Source of the DNA: DATGQT01 sp033720695
GTDB taxonomy: Bacteria; Bacteroidota; Rhodothermia; Rhodothermales; Rubricoccaceae
Direction of reading: 5' to 3'
Assembly: GCA_033720695.1 (NCBI GenBank)
Contig: JAWWCA010000043.1
Span: 1-19,815, forward strand
Length of the DNA: 19,815 nt
The notes beneath the pieces were generated by a model. The model did not search any database and was not told the origin of the DNA. It saw only the letters and a program-made list of their open reading frames with translations. Below are positions 1 through 8,015 of the stretch, one piece after another (position 1 is the stretch's first letter; every line of letters starts with the position of its first letter). The translations under genes were made by a program, and so were the position numbers.

Positions 1-394
1 CGCTGAAGAAGACGACGGCGCCCCCGGCGTTGCCGGCCGCGTCGAGCCGGGCGTAGCGCGCGCCTCCGAGGCCGGCCCCGGCCTCGGCGCGGAGCGACTG
101 CCCCGCCGGGAGGTCCGCCCGCGGGTCCGGCGGGGGGGCGAGGGCGAGGGCCGGGAGCCCGTCGAAGGGCGGGCCGTAGGGGCGCGTCGCGGGCGGCCGC
201 TCAGCAGGGACGACGTAGGTGCGCGGCGGCGGGCCGAAGCCGGAGAGCGGCTGGCGCTCGAGCTGCGGGAGGTCGATCTCGAGCTCGCCCTGGATCTCGA
301 ACACCGACGGCGTGAGGTCGGGGAGCCGCTCGTCGTCGGGCTGCGCCGCGGCGGCCAGCGGGGCGAGCAGGAGGAGGGGGAGGAGACGGCGCAT
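1..394 (-). CDS. Secreted hypothetical envelope protein (3' end beyond window)
   Basis: The reading frame is open from an ATG at 394 to the window edge, giving 131 codons. The first 17 or so residues (MRRLLPLLLLAPLAAAAQ) form a typical Sec signal peptide. The mature N-terminus is rich in Pro and Leu, with blocks such as LPDLTPSVFEIQGELEIDLP and a Gly/Ala-rich stretch near residue 105 that could lead into an outer-membrane beta-barrel or other envelope fold. I cannot assign a family. It lies 14 bp downstream of the YcxB-like gene and is probably the third gene of the operon that begins with the large TPR protein. That suggests a periplasmic or outer-membrane partner of the TPR protein. The start is preceded by a C-rich tract rather than a Shine-Dalgarno sequence, as for many genes here. 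Confidence 0.75.
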   Translation of the reverse strand, partial: MRRLLPLLLLAPLAAAAQPDDERLPDLTPSVFEIQGELEIDLPQLERQPLSGFGPPPRTYVVPAERPPATRPYGPPFDGLPALALAPPPDPRADLPAGQSLRAEAGAGLGGARYARLDAAGNAGGAVVFFS

Positions 395-408
395 GGCGAG
401 GGCGGGGG

Positions 409-942
409 TCAGGCGTCGAGCGCGGCGGCGGGGAGGTCGAGGCCGGCGCGGAGCCGGCGCAGGAAAGCGGCGCGGTCGTCGGGCGTGGCGAAGGCGCGGT
501 CGGGGATCCAGAACGCTTCGCCGGGGGCGACCCAGAGCAGCACGCCGCCGGCCCGGTCCTCGACGTCGTGGAGGGCGTCGATCGCGGCCGTCGTGTCGGC
601 GAGGCCGGCGACCTCGTGGCGGAGCCGGTCCTCCATGAGGGCGAGCGTGACGGGTTGCCCCAGCGCCTTCACCTCCGGCAGCTTCCGGCGCAGAGAGCGC
701 TCGACAAACATCGGCGTTGCCAGTGCCATGACGGCGGTGACGCCAGCGACGGCACCAAAGACGGGGTCCGGCGCCTCGCCGGCGGTGACCGTCCGGAGCA
801 GCGCGATGCCCGCGAAGACGGCGGCCAGGAGCAGCAGCGCGCGTCGGAGCCCGGTCACGTGGGGCGCGTGGCTGAGGCGGGCGGCCGTCAGCACGTCGTC
901 CTCCTGGAGCACGAAGGAGGCGCGGATGGGCTGGGCCTCCAT
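409..942 (-). CDS. YcxB-like two-TM membrane protein
   Basis: The protein has 177 aa. Two hydrophobic segments (about residues 31-52 and 59-80) are separated by a short loop, and a soluble C-terminal domain follows. The final part reads WVAPGEAFWIPDRAF followed by a segment with DRAAFLRRL, which matches the pattern of the YcxB-like C-terminal domain (an aromatic-rich strand, 'iPkraF', then a helix with 'F..lL'). YcxB-like proteins are widespread inner-membrane proteins of unknown function. The start codon overlaps the stop of the upstream TPR gene by one base (TGATG on the minus strand), which implies translational coupling. The family call rests on motif recognition, without a profile search. 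Confidence 0.7.
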   Translation of the reverse strand: MEAQPIRASFVLQEDDVLTAARLSHAPHVTGLRRALLLLAAVFAGIALLRTVTAGEAPDPVFGAVAGVTAVMALATPMFVERSLRRKLPEVKALGQPVTLALMEDRLRHEVAGLADTTAAIDALHDVEDRAGGVLLWVAPGEAFWIPDRAFATPDDRAAFLRRLRAGLDLPAAALDA

Positions 943-3713
943 CAGTCCCCCTCCGCCAGGCGGCGGGCTTCGGCGGCGGCGGCGGTGTCGGGGTAGGCGG
1001 CGAGGAGGCGCTCGACGCGGGCGTCGGCTTCGGCGTCGTTGCCGAGGCGGCGGAGGGCGCGGGCCTCGGCCCAGAGGGCGGCGGCGATCCGCTCGGCGTC
1101 AGCCGGGAAGCGCTGCTCGTACCCGCCGAGGGCGTCGGCGGCGGCCCGGGCGTCGCCGGCTTCGAGGAGGGCCTCGCCGAGGCGGAGCACGGCCTCGGGG
1201 CGGAGCGGGCTCTCGGGGTAGCCGTCGGCGAGGCGGCGGAACGGCCGGGCGGCCTCGCCGAACTCCCCGAGGGCGGTGTAGGCGTTGCCGAGCGTGAGGA
1301 GGGCCGGCGGGATAAGCGCCGCGTCGCGGGCGTCGCGGACGAACGCCTCCAGCGCCGCGACGGCGCCGTCGAAGTCGCCGTTCTGGTACATCAGCTCGGC
1401 GCGGCGGAGGCGGAGGCGGTCCTGCGCGCCGGGGTCGGGCGTCGCCGCCTGGTACGCCGCGACGACGGCGTCGAACTCGTCGCCGCGGCCGAGCCCTTCG
1501 AGCGCGAACTCCAGCCCGTCGATGGCGTTGGCGACGAAGGGGCTGTCGGGGTACCGGCGGAGCACGTCGCGGTAGGCGCCGACGGCGTCCTCTAGCCGCC
1601 CCGCGTTGTAGTGGGCGTCGCCGATGCCGTAGAGCGCCTTGGCCGCGATGGGGCTGTCGGGGCTGTTCTGGAGCACCTGCCGGTACTCAGCGATGGCGGC
1701 GTCGTAGTCGCCCCCGTTGAAGAGGAGGAAACCGCGGGCGTAGCGGGCCTGCGGGCGGATGGGCGACGACGAGAACTCACGGAGGACGCGGTCGAAGGCG
1801 GCCATCGCGGCATCGGTGCGCCCGGCCGCGGCGTGGGCCTGCCCGATCTGGAAGAGGGCGTAGTCGTAGCCCTGGCGGTCCGGCGTGGCGGCGGCGACAC
1901 GGTTGTAGACGGCGACGGCCTCGTCGAAGCGGCGGAGGGCGTAGTAGGCGTCGCCGAGGCGGAGGAGGGCGTCGGCGTAGTAGGGGACCGACTCGGCCGA
2001 GCGCGTGTAGGCCGAGAGGAACTGCTCGAAGGCGCGCGCGGCGGCGGCGTAGTCGCGCCGCTTGAAGTGGGTCCAGGCGAGGACGTAGCGGGCGGCGTCG
2101 GTCTGCCGGTGGCCGGGGTACTCCTGGAGGAGGCGGCGGAGGAGGTCCTCGGCGCGGCCATACTCCCGAGCCTGGAAGGCGGCCTCGCCCGCCCAGAACA
2201 GCGCCTCGCCCGCCCGCGGCCCGCGCGGGTCGTCGTCCACGACGGCGAGGAGGGCGGGGACGGCCTCGGCGTAGCGGCCGGCGCGGAAGAACCCGTAGGC
2301 TTCCTGGAACTCCACCTCCACGCCCAGCTCGGGGTCGGCGGTGCCGAGGCGCTCGGCCAGCTCGTAGGCCTCCCGCGCGCGCCGCGTGTCGCCGAGGGCG
2401 GCGTACGACTCGCCCAGCATCCGGGCCGCCTCGCCCGCGTAGGGCGAGGTGCCGTAGGTGTCGATGAGCGTGCGGAAGGCGGTGGCGGCGCCGTCGTAGG
2501 CGCGCCGCTCGAAGCGGAGGACCCCCAGCTCAAGGAGGGCGGCGTCCGCATAGGCGCCGACGGGCCGGCGCGTGGTGGCGGCCTCGAGGCGGCGCTCGGC
2601 CTCGCCGAGGTCGCCGAGCGCCTTCCGCGCCAGCCCCTCGAAGTAGGTGGCCTCGTGCGCGAGGGCGTCGTCGAGCGCCCGGTCGTCGGGCTTGTTCTGG
2701 CCCTCGCGGACGGCGGCGAAGTCGCGCGCGGCGGCCTCGAAGTCGCCCCGGTCGAAGGCGAGGCGGGCGAGGCCGAAGCGGGCGCGTCGTCCGTAGGGGC
2801 TATCGGGTGGGACGGAGAGGAGGTGATCGCGCGCGGCCTCGCGGTCGCCGAGGCGGAGGCGGGCGTCGCCGAGGAGGAGGTGGGCGCGGGCCCGGTCGTC
2901 GCCCTCCGCGGCGGGGAGGCGGCGCGTGGCCTCGGCGGCGGCCTCCTCGAACCGACCGAGGCGGGCGTAGGCTTCGGCCAGCCCCAGGCCGGCCTCGGCG
3001 TTCTGGGGGCTCTCGGGGTGCTGCCGCGCGAGGCGCTCGAACCGCTCGGCTGCGCCGGCCCACTCGCCCGCGTCCACCTGCACGGTCGCGGCGGCGTAGA
3101 GCGCGCGCGGCGCCGTCTCGGTGCCGGCGTAGCTCGCGGCCCGGTCGAACGAGGCGAGGGCGGCCGAGGGTCGGTCCTGCGCCAGCGCGGTCTGGCCGAG
3201 GAGGTAGTGGAGGCGCGCCGCGTTGGCGTCGGTGTGGGCGACGAGGAGGGCGTCCTGGAGGGCGGCCTCGGCCTCGGCGTAGCGGTCCTCCCCAGAGTAG
3301 AAGGTGCCGAGGGCGAGGGCCGAGCGGCCGGCGAGGGCGTGGGCGGGGTAGGCCGCCCGAACCTCGGCGAAGCGGGCGGCGGCGCGCGCCTCGTCGCCCG
3401 CGTTGAGGGCGGCGTCGGCCTCGTAGAAGAGGGCCTCGGCGCGGCGCGGGCTCTCGGGGTCGGCCATGCGGTACGCCGCGAAGGCGTCGGCGGCCTGGGC
3501 GAAGAGGCGCGCGTCGTAGAGGGCGCGCGCTGCCTCGTAGGCGTCGTCGGCGTGGGCGAGGCCGGGGGCGCCGGGCGCGGGCGCCGGCTGCGCGGCGGCG
3601 GGGGCCGCGAAGGCGAGGAGGAGGAGGAGACGGGCGAGGCGGGCGGACGCGGGCGGTGACGCCGCGCGTGCGCCGCTGCCCGCGGGGGGACGGACGACGG
3701 GCCGGTCGGTCAT
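942..3713 (-). CDS. Large exported tetratricopeptide-repeat protein
   Basis: The protein has 923 aa. An N-terminal signal sequence has an unusually long n-region (about 29 residues) before the hydrophobic core LLLLLAFAAPAAAQ. No closer in-frame ATG or GTG was seen, so the start at 3713 is kept. From about residue 50 to the end the protein consists of about 34-36-residue helical repeats. Hallmarks such as ALFYEADAALNAGD, ALYGIGDAHYNAGRLEDAV and YPDSPFVANAIDGL recur, and the YP(D/E)SP turn is typical of TolA-binding YbgF/CpoB and BamD-type TPRs. A periplasmic scaffold or outer-membrane biogenesis role is inferred. It is the first gene of the minus-strand operon, overlapping the YcxB-like gene, and is divergent from the gene at 3919. 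The repeat family is clear; the function is not. Confidence 0.85.
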   Translation of the reverse strand: MTDRPVVRPPAGSGARAASPPASARLARLLLLLAFAAPAAAQPAPAPGAPGLAHADDAYEAARALYDARLFAQAADAFAAYRMADPESPRRAEALFYEADAALNAGDEARAAARFAEVRAAYPAHALAGRSALALGTFYSGEDRYAEAEAALQDALLVAHTDANAARLHYLLGQTALAQDRPSAALASFDRAASYAGTETAPRALYAAATVQVDAGEWAGAAERFERLARQHPESPQNAEAGLGLAEAYARLGRFEEAAAEATRRLPAAEGDDRARAHLLLGDARLRLGDREAARDHLLSVPPDSPYGRRARFGLARLAFDRGDFEAAARDFAAVREGQNKPDDRALDDALAHEATYFEGLARKALGDLGEAERRLEAATTRRPVGAYADAALLELGVLRFERRAYDGAATAFRTLIDTYGTSPYAGEAARMLGESYAALGDTRRAREAYELAERLGTADPELGVEVEFQEAYGFFRAGRYAEAVPALLAVVDDDPRGPRAGEALFWAGEAAFQAREYGRAEDLLRRLLQEYPGHRQTDAARYVLAWTHFKRRDYAAAARAFEQFLSAYTRSAESVPYYADALLRLGDAYYALRRFDEAVAVYNRVAAATPDRQGYDYALFQIGQAHAAAGRTDAAMAAFDRVLREFSSSPIRPQARYARGFLLFNGGDYDAAIAEYRQVLQNSPDSPIAAKALYGIGDAHYNAGRLEDAVGAYRDVLRRYPDSPFVANAIDGLEFALEGLGRGDEFDAVVAAYQAATPDPGAQDRLRLRRAELMYQNGDFDGAVAALEAFVRDARDAALIPPALLTLGNAYTALGEFGEAARPFRRLADGYPESPLRPEAVLRLGEALLEAGDARAAADALGGYEQRFPADAERIAAALWAEARALRRLGNDAEADARVERLLAAYPDTAAAAEARRLAEGD

Positions 3714-3918
3714 TCCTCCGGAACGGGTTGGGGGACGAGGCGGGCGAACGGGGCCGCCCGGCGGAGGGGCCGGGAGTGACTAGTATACGCGCGGCACGGC
3801 GTCTTCGTATCTCCACAGAGCCTGGCCGCGAAACAATTGGGAGATGGGGCGGTGTACCCCGACGGACGGGCGCGCCGCGTCCGCCCCCTCTCTCCCGCCT
3901 CTCTTGCATTCTCCCGTC
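3714..3918. promoter_or_regulatory. Divergent intergenic region with candidate promoters
   Basis: These 205 bp separate the divergent TPR gene and the membrane-protein gene at 3919. The stretch 3780-3845 is clearly more A/T-rich than its surroundings. On the minus strand TATACT (3787-3782) looks like a -10 box for the TPR operon, but no good upstream box is visible. On the plus strand TATCTCC (3808-3814) resembles the TA-n-CTTC motif seen before other genes here. ATCTCC (3809-3814) and GGAGAT (3840-3845) form a spaced 6-bp inverted repeat. None is proven. Confidence 0.3.
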
Positions 3919-4554
3919 ATGGCCAAGCCCAACGCGAACGACCCGTCCGGCGCCACCCCGCCGGCACAGCCGACCTCCGCCGCCGACCCCACGGCGTCCG
4001 TCCCCGACGCGGGCGGTGAGCCCGTCAAGCAAGCCACGGCCCCGATGGCGACCGCGCCGGGCACCGTCGAGGGCTCCTCCGAGGGCGCCGCCCGCCCCGC
4101 CGACCCCGTCCTGCCTCCCGCGCCCACGAGCTACGAGATGCCCGACGACTACGAGACGGACCCGCTCGACCAGACGCGGCGGTGGGTCGAGGAGAACCCG
4201 GTGCTCGCGGTGGCCGCTGCCGCTGGCATCGGCCTCGTCGTCGGGCGCCTCGTGATGGCGCTGATCCCCGACCCGGAGCCGCCGAGCTTCACCAACCGCG
4301 TCGAGAAGCGGGCCAAGCAGCTCCGCAAGGACGCCGCCGTCTACGCCGACGACGCGGGGGCCGTGGTGGCCGACCAGCTGAAGCGGGCGGCCAACGCCCT
4401 GAGCGAGGCCGCCGAGGTCGTGGCCGAGAAGGCCGAGGTCGGGTACGAGCGGTCGAAGGACCTCGCCGAGGTCGTCGGCGACGCCGTGAAGGCGGCCGTG
4501 GCCGGCGTCGTCGTGAAGAAGGCCGACGACTGGATCTCGAAGATCCGCGACTAG
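3919..4554 (+). CDS. Single-pass membrane protein with charged helical tail (ElaB/YqjD/YtxH-like)
   Basis: The protein has 211 aa. The frame is open further upstream, but the ATG at 3919 (MAKPNANDPSG) is preferred because it follows the usual pyrimidine-rich tract and the upstream extension looks non-coding. Residues 1-80 are low-complexity Pro/Ala/Thr/Ser. A segment WVEENPVLAVAAAAGIGLVV (around residues 89-108) resembles the 'enPw.a...aaGvGlllG' membrane segment of ElaB/YqjD/DUF883 proteins. After it comes an amphipathic, Ala/Lys/Glu/Val-rich helix of about 90 residues to the end. In ElaB/YqjD the membrane segment is at the C-terminus, so here the topology is reversed and closer to YtxH. Those families are stress-related or ribosome-associated membrane proteins. 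The role here is unknown. Confidence 0.6.
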   Translation: MAKPNANDPSGATPPAQPTSAADPTASVPDAGGEPVKQATAPMATAPGTVEGSSEGAARPADPVLPPAPTSYEMPDDYETDPLDQTRRWVEENPVLAVAAAAGIGLVVGRLVMALIPDPEPPSFTNRVEKRAKQLRKDAAVYADDAGAVVADQLKRAANALSEAAEVVAEKAEVGYERSKDLAEVVGDAVKAAVAGVVVKKADDWISKIRD

Positions 4555-4576
4555 GCCGCGCTGCGGTCGGGGCCGT

Positions 4577-4605
4577 GCCGGCCAGCCCTCACCGGCTTGG
4601 CCGGC
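4577..4605. terminator. Inverted repeat downstream of membrane-protein gene
   Basis: The perfect 8-bp arms GCCGGCCA (4577-4584) and TGGCCGGC (4598-4605) flank a 13-nt loop, 22 bp after the stop at 4554. No T-tract follows. It could be a Rho-independent-like pause or part of the next promoter region. In such GC-rich DNA it may also be chance. Confidence 0.3.
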
Positions 4606-4637
4606 TTCGCCGGGCGCATCGGCGCGGGCGGGTCCGC

Positions 4638-4645
4638 TATCTTCC
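4638..4645 (+). promoter_or_regulatory. Candidate -7 promoter element before pfkB-family gene
   Basis: TATCTTCC, followed by GGG, lies 27 bp before the ATG at 4673. It is a variant of the Bacteroidota -7 box TAnnTTTG. Near-identical TAGCTTCC and TAGCTTCT occur before folB and in the carA leader. No clear -33 TTG is visible at the expected spacing. Confidence 0.35.
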
Positions 4646-4672
4646 GGGCCCCTGCCCCCAGCCTCCGCGCTC

Positions 4673-5632
4673 ATGCCCCTCGCCACGGGCTCCTCGGACA
4701 CCCCCGTCCTCGTCGTCGGCACCGTCGCCTTCGACTCCATCGAGACCCCGTTCGGGTACGCCGACCGAATCCTCGGCGGCTCGGCCACCTACATCGGCCT
4801 CGCCGCCCGCTTCCTCACGGCGCCCGTCCGCCTCAACGCCGTCGTCGGCCGCGACTTCCCCGACGCGCACGTCGCCCTCCTCCAGGAGCGCGGCCTCGAC
4901 CTCGACGGGCTCGTGCGGAACCCCGACGGGGACACGTTCTTCTGGGCCGGCCGCTACCACTACGACCTCAACCAGCGCGACACCCTCGCGACGCACCTCA
5001 ACGTCCTCGCCGGGTTCGAGCCGGACCTCCCCGAGCCCTACCGCGACAGCCGCATCGTCTGCCTCGGCAACCTCGACCCGGCCGTCCAACTCGCCGTCCT
5101 CGATCAGGTCCGCACGCCGGACCTCGTCGTGCTCGACACGATGAACTTCTGGATCGAGCAGACGCCGGAGCGGCTGCGCGAGGTGCTCGGCCGCGTCGAC
5201 GTGCTGATCGTGAACGACGCCGAGGCGCGGGAGCTGGCCGGGGAGCCGAACCTTATCCGCGCCGCCCGCGCGATCCGCGCGCTCGGCCCAGACACGCTCG
5301 TGATCAAGAAAGGGGAGCATGGCGCGCTCCTCTTCACCGGCGACACCGTGTTCTCGGCACCAGCCTACCCATTGGAAGACCTCCACGACCCCACCGGGGC
5401 GGGCGACACGTTCCTGGGCGGCTTCGCCGGCCACCTCGCTCGCCTGGGGCGCACCGACGCCGAAGCGCTGAAGCAGGCCGTCGTCGTCGGCAGCGCGCTG
5501 GCCTCGTTCGTGGTCGAGGCGTTCGGCCCCGAGCGCCTGCTCGACCTCACGCCCGAGCGCCTCGACGAGCGGGTCGCAGCGTTCCACCGGCTGTCCGCGA
5601 TCCCCGAGGGGCTGGCGGTGGTCAGCGACTAG
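4673..5632 (+). CDS. PfkB-family carbohydrate/nucleoside kinase
   Basis: The protein has 319 aa, the usual length for a ribokinase/PfkB kinase, which transfers the ATP gamma-phosphate to a sugar or nucleoside hydroxyl in the cytoplasm. The N-terminal substrate strand is VLVVGTVAFDSIETP, with Asp21 in the usual position. The family GG motif is at residues 35-36 (ILGGSATYIG). NDAEARELAG is near residue 182, VIKKGEHGALL follows, and the C-terminal signature DPTGAGDTFLGGF starts at residue 239, with Asp245 the catalytic base in the GAGD anion hole. The substrate cannot be read from sequence, so sugar kinase or adenosine kinase-like activity are both possible. It stands alone, convergent with the next gene with only 22 bp between stops. 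Confidence 0.92.
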   Translation: MPLATGSSDTPVLVVGTVAFDSIETPFGYADRILGGSATYIGLAARFLTAPVRLNAVVGRDFPDAHVALLQERGLDLDGLVRNPDGDTFFWAGRYHYDLNQRDTLATHLNVLAGFEPDLPEPYRDSRIVCLGNLDPAVQLAVLDQVRTPDLVVLDTMNFWIEQTPERLREVLGRVDVLIVNDAEARELAGEPNLIRAARAIRALGPDTLVIKKGEHGALLFTGDTVFSAPAYPLEDLHDPTGAGDTFLGGFAGHLARLGRTDAEALKQAVVVGSALASFVVEAFGPERLLDLTPERLDERVAAFHRLSAIPEGLAVVSD

Positions 5633-5654
5633 ACCGCCCCGCTCCGCCGCTGCG

Positions 5655-7415
5655 CTACCGGGTCATCAGGCTCTGGTACTGCTCGAAGAGGACCGACTGC
5701 GCCTCGAAGATCCACTGGTGCATGATGACCTCCTCGGGCACGCCGACGAGCCCGCTGATGCGCCGGGCGTCGGCGCGGCTCCAGCGGGCCATCTCGTCGA
5801 GCGTGTACACGCCGGCCGCGTAGAGCGCCTCCTGAAGCTCCGGGGTGATGCCCGTAACGACGGTGAGGTCGTCCTTCTGCGCGGGCTCGGCGGGGGCCGG
5901 CGGCGGCGCTGAGCCGGGCGCCGAGCCGTCACCGCCAGCGGAGGGCGGGGTCCACTCCGGGGCGGGCTCCTCGGCCGGCAACGCTGCAGGCCTCTGCTCT
6001 CCAGACGCCGGATCGGCAGGCGTCGAGGGCGGCGCATCGAACGCGAGGTGCTGAGGCGCCGGCGGCACGGGGGTGTAGGGATCTGCAGGTTCGAAGGCCC
6101 GGGGCTCCTCCAACGGGGGAGGCTGGAGGGCAGCGGACGCTGGAGGCGCAACGGCGGGCGGCGCGGCGGGCGGCGGCGCGGCAGGAGGCAGCGGCTCCAG
6201 GACCGGAGGGGGTGCGGGGGTCGGGGAGACGGGGAAGGCTTCGAGCGGCCCGGCAGCCAGGGTCGGGGGCTCGTCCGGCACCGACTCGACGTGCTGGGAT
6301 GGGGTGTCCTCGCGCTGGAACGGAATGTCCTCGTGCTGGAACCGGGCATCTTCCGTTCCGACCGGCACGCTCTCCTCGGAGATCGACGGCTCTGGAGCGA
6401 TTGCCTCCGGGGGATCGGCCAGAGAGCTCGGGGAAGGTGGCGGAGCCCACGCATCGCTCGGTGCGAGCGAGGGGGGTGTGTCCGAGGCCGTGTTGAGGGG
6501 GGGGAGGGGGGAGGGCGTGTCCTCTTCCCAGAGGACGGGCTGTTCGGCGAGCGGGTCCGACGGAGCCTCAGAGAAGGGGCGGGACCAAGAGGGGGGTGGG
6601 CCGGCCGCCTCCAGCGGATCCCCCTGCAGCTCCGTCGCTTCACGGCCGAGGTCGGACCCGGGAGGGGCGACCGGGGCAGGGGCGCTCGCGTCCAGAGGCA
6701 TCCCGGCATTTGACTCGGCGTCTACAAACTGCTCGGCAGACACGGCCGACGGCTCGAACGCGGCCGGCTCGTCGGCGAGGCCCTCGTGGGTCGGATGGCC
6801 CTCGTAGGGATCCACTGCGAAGGGGTCCACCGGGATGTCTGGTGCGGCGGCCTCATCGTCGTAGGCCGACCCGTCGTCCGACGCCTCGTCGTAGCCCTCT
6901 GGTGTGTGTGGGGAGGGAGCGTCCAGGGCGGGGAGAGCCGGCCGGGGAGGGCGCGCCTCCCCCTCGGGCAGCGCGGGCATCGACTGCCAGAAGGCGTCGA
7001 GGGCGGAGGCCAGCTGGTGGCGGAGGTCGTCGAGCTCGCCGTCCCGACGCCGGATCTCGTGCCGGAGCTCGCTCTTGATCCCGTCGAACTTCCGGTCCTG
7101 CGTGTTCATGTGCGTCCGGATCTCGTCGAGCTTCTGCGCGAGGTGCTGGCCCTGCGTCTCGGTCCGGACCTGCTGCTGCTCCATGAGCGCTTCGATGCGG
7201 GCGCGGATCTGGGCGATCTCTTCCGCGCTCTTGACCCGCTGCGCGGCCGTGTCGGGCTGCGCCCCGTGGGCCGCGTCGGGCTCGTACCTCTCCCCCTGCC
7301 GCTCGAGCCGGCGGGCGCGGACGTAGTGGAAGGCCATCAGGCCGGCCACGGCGGCGGCGAGCACGAGCGTGACGGCGAGGACGAGGTGGGTCAGGATGCT
7401 GCCGAGAAGGGGCAT
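5655..7415 (-). CDS. Membrane-anchored coiled-coil protein with C-terminal helix-hairpin-helix domain
   Basis: The protein has 586 aa. Residues about 6-28 form one TM helix, followed by a basic stop-transfer stretch (HYVRARRLERQG). Residues about 60-145 are heptad-rich and charged (EEIAQIRARIEALMEQQQ onward) and likely form a parallel coiled coil. Residues about 150-505 are an acidic, Pro/Ala/Ser-rich disordered linker. The last 75 residues (DDLTVVTGITPELQEALYAA, then GVYTLDEMARWS) match the helix-hairpin-helix fold of the DUF4332 / 'DL..IkGIGpk.e..L...Gi.T..qla' type found at the ends of many Bacteroidota proteins. The original GIGP turn is GITP here. It would place a small protein- or nucleic-acid-binding domain on a long flexible arm in the cytoplasm. 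It is 33 bp downstream of the OmpA-like gene and likely co-transcribed with it. Confidence 0.75.
   Translation of the reverse strand: MPLLGSILTHLVLAVTLVLAAAVAGLMAFHYVRARRLERQGERYEPDAAHGAQPDTAAQRVKSAEEIAQIRARIEALMEQQQVRTETQGQHLAQKLDEIRTHMNTQDRKFDGIKSELRHEIRRRDGELDDLRHQLASALDAFWQSMPALPEGEARPPRPALPALDAPSPHTPEGYDEASDDGSAYDDEAAAPDIPVDPFAVDPYEGHPTHEGLADEPAAFEPSAVSAEQFVDAESNAGMPLDASAPAPVAPPGSDLGREATELQGDPLEAAGPPPSWSRPFSEAPSDPLAEQPVLWEEDTPSPLPPLNTASDTPPSLAPSDAWAPPPSPSSLADPPEAIAPEPSISEESVPVGTEDARFQHEDIPFQREDTPSQHVESVPDEPPTLAAGPLEAFPVSPTPAPPPVLEPLPPAAPPPAAPPAVAPPASAALQPPPLEEPRAFEPADPYTPVPPAPQHLAFDAPPSTPADPASGEQRPAALPAEEPAPEWTPPSAGGDGSAPGSAPPPAPAEPAQKDDLTVVTGITPELQEALYAAGVYTLDEMARWSRADARRISGLVGVPEEVIMHQWIFEAQSVLFEQYQSLMTR
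6284..6346 (-). repeat. Three tandem 21-bp units encoding a degenerate heptapeptide
   Basis: The units at 6326-6346 and 6305-6325 are clearly similar (TGTCCTCGYGCTGGAAC... on the plus strand). The third, at 6284-6304, is more diverged. They encode RFQHEDI / PFQREDT / PSQHVES-like units inside the disordered linker of the HHH protein, a sign of local duplication. Confidence 0.5.
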
Positions 7416-7448
7416 GGCGGGGGTCGTTAGCGGCGAAGGGGGCCGTCG

Positions 7449-8015
7449 TCAGGTCGGCTCAGCGCGGAGGGCCGGTGCGCCGGCGCGCGCCACGACCGTG
7501 AGGCGGCCGGGCGCCACGCCAGCGGTGGCGAAGAGGTTGCGGAGGGTCGCGGCGCGGGCTTCCGCGAGGGCGGGGTCGGGCGCCCCGGCGATCACGCGGA
7601 ACGAGCCGGTGCGGACGTTGAGGCGGCCGGCGAGGCGGAACGCGTAGGGACGGAGCGTCGGCTCGACCTGCACGCTCCGCTCGCCGAACCCATACTGGAG
7701 GGCATCGAGGAGCCGCGTGAGCTCGGTCTCGAACGGCTCCTCGGCGGCCCGCTCCAGCGCCGTCAGGACGCTCGCCGGGATCGGGTCGGGGTCGTCGAGG
7801 AAGACGGCTTGAGGGGCCTCGGCGGCGTCTTCCGGGCTGGCCTCCGAGGCGCCCACCGTGAGGACGGCCGCGTCGAACGATAGCGCCGGCTGGGCTGGGC
7901 CCGCCATCTCGAACAGGAGCGTCGCGGAGAGCACCAGGCACCCGAGCGCGAACGCCCCGGCGAAGAGGACGCCGTGGCTGGAAAGGGGGGGCGCAGAGGG
8001 AATGCGGGAGGGCAA
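7449..8015 (-). CDS. One-TM protein with degenerate OmpA-like C-terminus
   Basis: The protein has 188 aa from a TTG start at 8015. This start (MPSRIPSAPP) is preferred because its opening nearly repeats that of tonB (MPSRSPTDS) and it sits directly before the membrane segment. Longer in-frame starts exist at 8066, 8069 (GTG) and 8084 (TTG), so the start is uncertain. Residues about 14-36 (VLFAGAFALGCLVLSATLLF) form one TM helix. The last 60 residues read FRVIAGAPDPALAEARA followed by ATLRNLFATAGVAPGRL, which follows the OmpA/MotB pattern 'i.GhtD......LS.rRA.aV...L...Gi...rl'. The peptidoglycan-contacting His/Asp and Arg are partly changed (GAPDP, EARA). A cell-wall or scaffold role in the periplasm is inferred. 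It is first in an operon with the HHH protein. Confidence 0.6.
   Translation of the reverse strand: MPSRIPSAPPLSSHGVLFAGAFALGCLVLSATLLFEMAGPAQPALSFDAAVLTVGASEASPEDAAEAPQAVFLDDPDPIPASVLTALERAAEEPFETELTRLLDALQYGFGERSVQVEPTLRPYAFRLAGRLNVRTGSFRVIAGAPDPALAEARAATLRNLFATAGVAPGRLTVVARAGAPALRAEPT

Noticed and set aside
1611..3659. Open frame of about 680 codons on the plus strand opposite the TPR gene
   Set aside because: In such GC-rich DNA the antisense frame of a gene stays open by composition. The translation is low-complexity Gly/Val/Glu with no family features, while the minus-strand frame shows clear TPRs.
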